Shown: positions 62,917 through 64,000 of the stretch, piece by piece
Position numbering within the stretch: the stretch's first letter is position 1
How the letters are laid out: the number at the start of each line of letters is the position of its first letter
Assembly (NCBI RefSeq): GCF_049671445.1
Contig: NZ_JBATUX010000028.1
Span: 1 to 64,000 of the forward strand
Reading direction: 5' to 3'
Origin: Paenisporosarcina sp049671445
GTDB taxonomy: Bacteria > Bacillota > Bacilli > Bacillales_A > Planococcaceae
Length of the DNA: 64,000 nucleotides
Position numbers and translations under genes: made by a program
The notes under the pieces: model-generated
Databases searched by the model: none
What the model was told of the DNA's origin: nothing
The model's input: only the letters and a program-made list of their open reading frames with translations

Positions 62917-63598
62917 TTAAACGCCTCCCTACAATTTCTGCTTCTTTAAATACACTTACCCACTTAGTATACCCTTGCTTATGTATTGAATGCGAGCGAA
63001 AGTTACTATCAACATCCGAAAGATTCCATAATTGTAATTCCCACGGGAAACATTTATTATTTCCATTCGAAAAATACACATGAGTAGCAAGGTAACCAGA
63101 TTTACTTGAATTAGTAATTTTCACATTCGGCATAAGAATTTGATCTCTTATTAAAATATAATTCTCCTCAGTATGATTAAAATCCTGCACAAATATTCGA
63201 AATCCAAATAAATCATTTAAACATTTTTTTATACTTACTTTTCCACCTTCATTCTTCCCCGAAACATAATGAATAATTTTAGCCAGTCTTGAAACAGGAT
63301 CTTTTATTCTATTCGTATTTTCAAAGTCCCATTCAATAAAATCGTAAAAAGGACTCAAATAAATATTATTCAAATCATTACAATACTTATTCATAAGCTT
63401 AATGAAATCAGCACTGAAGCTTATAGTCTCCGCTGAATCACTCTGATCATAAGAACAAATGTCTCGTAAAAGAGTCTTTTTTAGGTTAATAGCATCTGAA
63501 TTGTCCTGTAACCACTTTTCAGATTGATTTTGGTGCAATTGACTTATATCTTGTATAGCATTTGCTATACTTTGTATTTGCAAAGTTAGTTGACTCAA
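62909..63598 (-). CDS. RelA/SpoT-domain small alarmone synthetase, toxSAS-like toxin
   Basis: 229 residues. The N-terminal 80 are helical; residues about 95-220 carry the synthetase motifs: RIKDPVSRLAKI, LNDLFGFRIF, GYLATH, and WELQLW with the catalytic Glu. No HD hydrolase or TGS domain is present. Toxic members modify tRNA CCA ends or make (pp)pApp. The gene overlaps a Panacea antitoxin. TTG at 63598 has GGAGG eight bases upstream; the ATG at 63613 lies within that site, so TTG is preferred. Confidence 0.85.
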   Translation of the reverse strand: MSQLTLQIQSIANAIQDISQLHQNQSEKWLQDNSDAINLKKTLLRDICSYDQSDSAETISFSADFIKLMNKYCNDLNNIYLSPFYDFIEWDFENTNRIKDPVSRLAKIIHYVSGKNEGGKVSIKKCLNDLFGFRIFVQDFNHTEENYILIRDQILMPNVKITNSSKSGYLATHVYFSNGNNKCFPWELQLWNLSDVDSNFRSHSIHKQGYTKWVSVFKEAEIVGRRLNG

Positions 63599-63669
63599 AT
63601 AATAAACCTCCATTCAATTTTAGATTAGCATGACTCTGAATGTTTTTGACAAATCCGACAAAACTCGAC

Positions 63670-63700
63670 AAAAAAACCACCCGATTAAGGATGGTCAATT
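63670..63700 (-). terminator. Orphan terminator-like hairpin
   Basis: ACCACCC/GGATGGT (one G-T pair) with a GATTAA loop and a minus-strand T run; no minus-strand gene is visible upstream of it. Confidence 0.6.
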
Positions 63701-63781
63701 TAATATTTCTCTTCTTTACGTACTTCATTTAATAGGTTATGATTTACAAAATTTGATAAAATAAAGGGGGTAAATGAGTTC

Positions 63782-64000
63782 TTGGATGCTAAATTAATTG
63801 TAGCAATTATTGGTGTAATATTTGGAATATCAGGTTGGACAACATTTTTTTATAATCATATCACTCATATACCTAAAATAAAGGGGAGAATCTTTTCACC
63901 TATAGTAGGTCAAATCAAAATAGAAAAAGATTATAGAACTTTTCTATTTTATCTTTATCTAACTAATAATAGAAAGACTGCTTTGAGGGTTTTAGATTAT
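63782..64000 (+). CDS. Membrane-anchored protein, 5' part (cut by window edge)
   Basis: 73 residues to the edge: an N-terminal helix (LIVAIIGVIFGISGWTTFF) and the start of a soluble region (IKGRIFSPIVGQIKIEKDYR). TTG at 63782 follows AAAGGGGG by 11 bases. The frame is open to the end. Not recognised; it is divergent from the toxin gene. Confidence 0.6.
   Translation, partial: MDAKLIVAIIGVIFGISGWTTFFYNHITHIPKIKGRIFSPIVGQIKIEKDYRTFLFYLYLTNNRKTALRVLDY

Larger units (their letters stand above)
50393..64000. mobile_element. Integrative element in tRNA-Val, left part
   Basis: It begins at the tRNA 3' end with an integrase, an excisionase-like HTH gene and a DNA-binding protein, and has markedly higher A/T content than the chromosome to its left. 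It carries a recombinase trio, decayed genes, secreted proteins and a toxin-antitoxin pair. No conjugation or phage structural genes are in the window, and the right end is not reached. Confidence 0.7.

Noticed and set aside
50393..64000. Second copy of the tRNA-Val 3' end (attR)
   Set aside because: No repeat of the GGGATC-ending tRNA segment was seen up to the window edge.

Overview
The window is a piece of a low-GC Gram-positive chromosome from the order Bacillales. It most likely belongs to the Planococcaceae/Caryophanaceae (Psychrobacillus, Paenisporosarcina or Sporosarcina-like), but the genus cannot be fixed from sequence alone. Support comes from many gene neighbours shared with the Bacillus subtilis yko/ykr/yku/ykv/ykw region: dapH-dapL-ccpC-darB, fadH, ykyB, ykwC, ykvS, mhqR, sigI-rsgI, ktrD and ykoGHIJ. 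A murE-prfC pair in the Staphylococcus aureus arrangement and a Spo0E-like regulator also fit a spore-forming relative.

Layout. 0-9 kb: an acyltransferase fragment, the DapH/DapL lysine-pathway enzymes, a CcpC-type regulator, the c-di-AMP binding protein DarB, FadH, and a ppk-ppx polyphosphate operon. 9-19 kb: YkyB, an Atg22-type MFS protein, YkwC, a MoxR-DUF58-DUF4129 operon, a Spo0E-like protein and small regulators, ending in a 900-bp repeat-rich gap. 19-33 kb: a PAS sensor kinase, a radical SAM/B12 protein, KtrD, the sigI-rsgI heat-response module with a SigI-type promoter nearby, a TerC-family protein behind a manganese riboswitch plus a second structured leader, an SDR reductase and an SwrC-like RND pump. 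33-50 kb: prfC-murE-M42 peptidase, a KinB-like kinase, a ykoGHIJ-like two-component/PepSY module, ALDH, an oxidoreductase, an MFS exporter, an AlkA-type glycosylase, a nuclease lipoprotein, a 2H phosphoesterase and tRNA-Val(GAC).

50.4-64 kb is an AT-rich island inserted at the 3' end of tRNA-Val. It starts with a Tn916-type integrase and an excisionase-like HTH protein. It then carries three consecutive tyrosine recombinases that resemble a recombinase-in-trio (RIT) element, several decayed genes, and a secreted M23 peptidase with a small secreted partner that share an upstream motif. Near the right edge it carries a RelA/SpoT-like small alarmone synthetase overlapping a Panacea (DUF4065) gene, the architecture of a toxSAS-PanA toxin-antitoxin pair. 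The right end of the island lies outside the window.

Intergenic gaps contain two families of dispersed structured repeats (a GC-rich element of about 90-230 bp and a hairpin-like element ending near a conserved GGAACGTGCGGC core). The strongest candidates for new biology are the extended TerC leader RNA, the toxSAS-PanA pair, the RIT-like trio with its folded flank, and the M23/secreted-protein pair.
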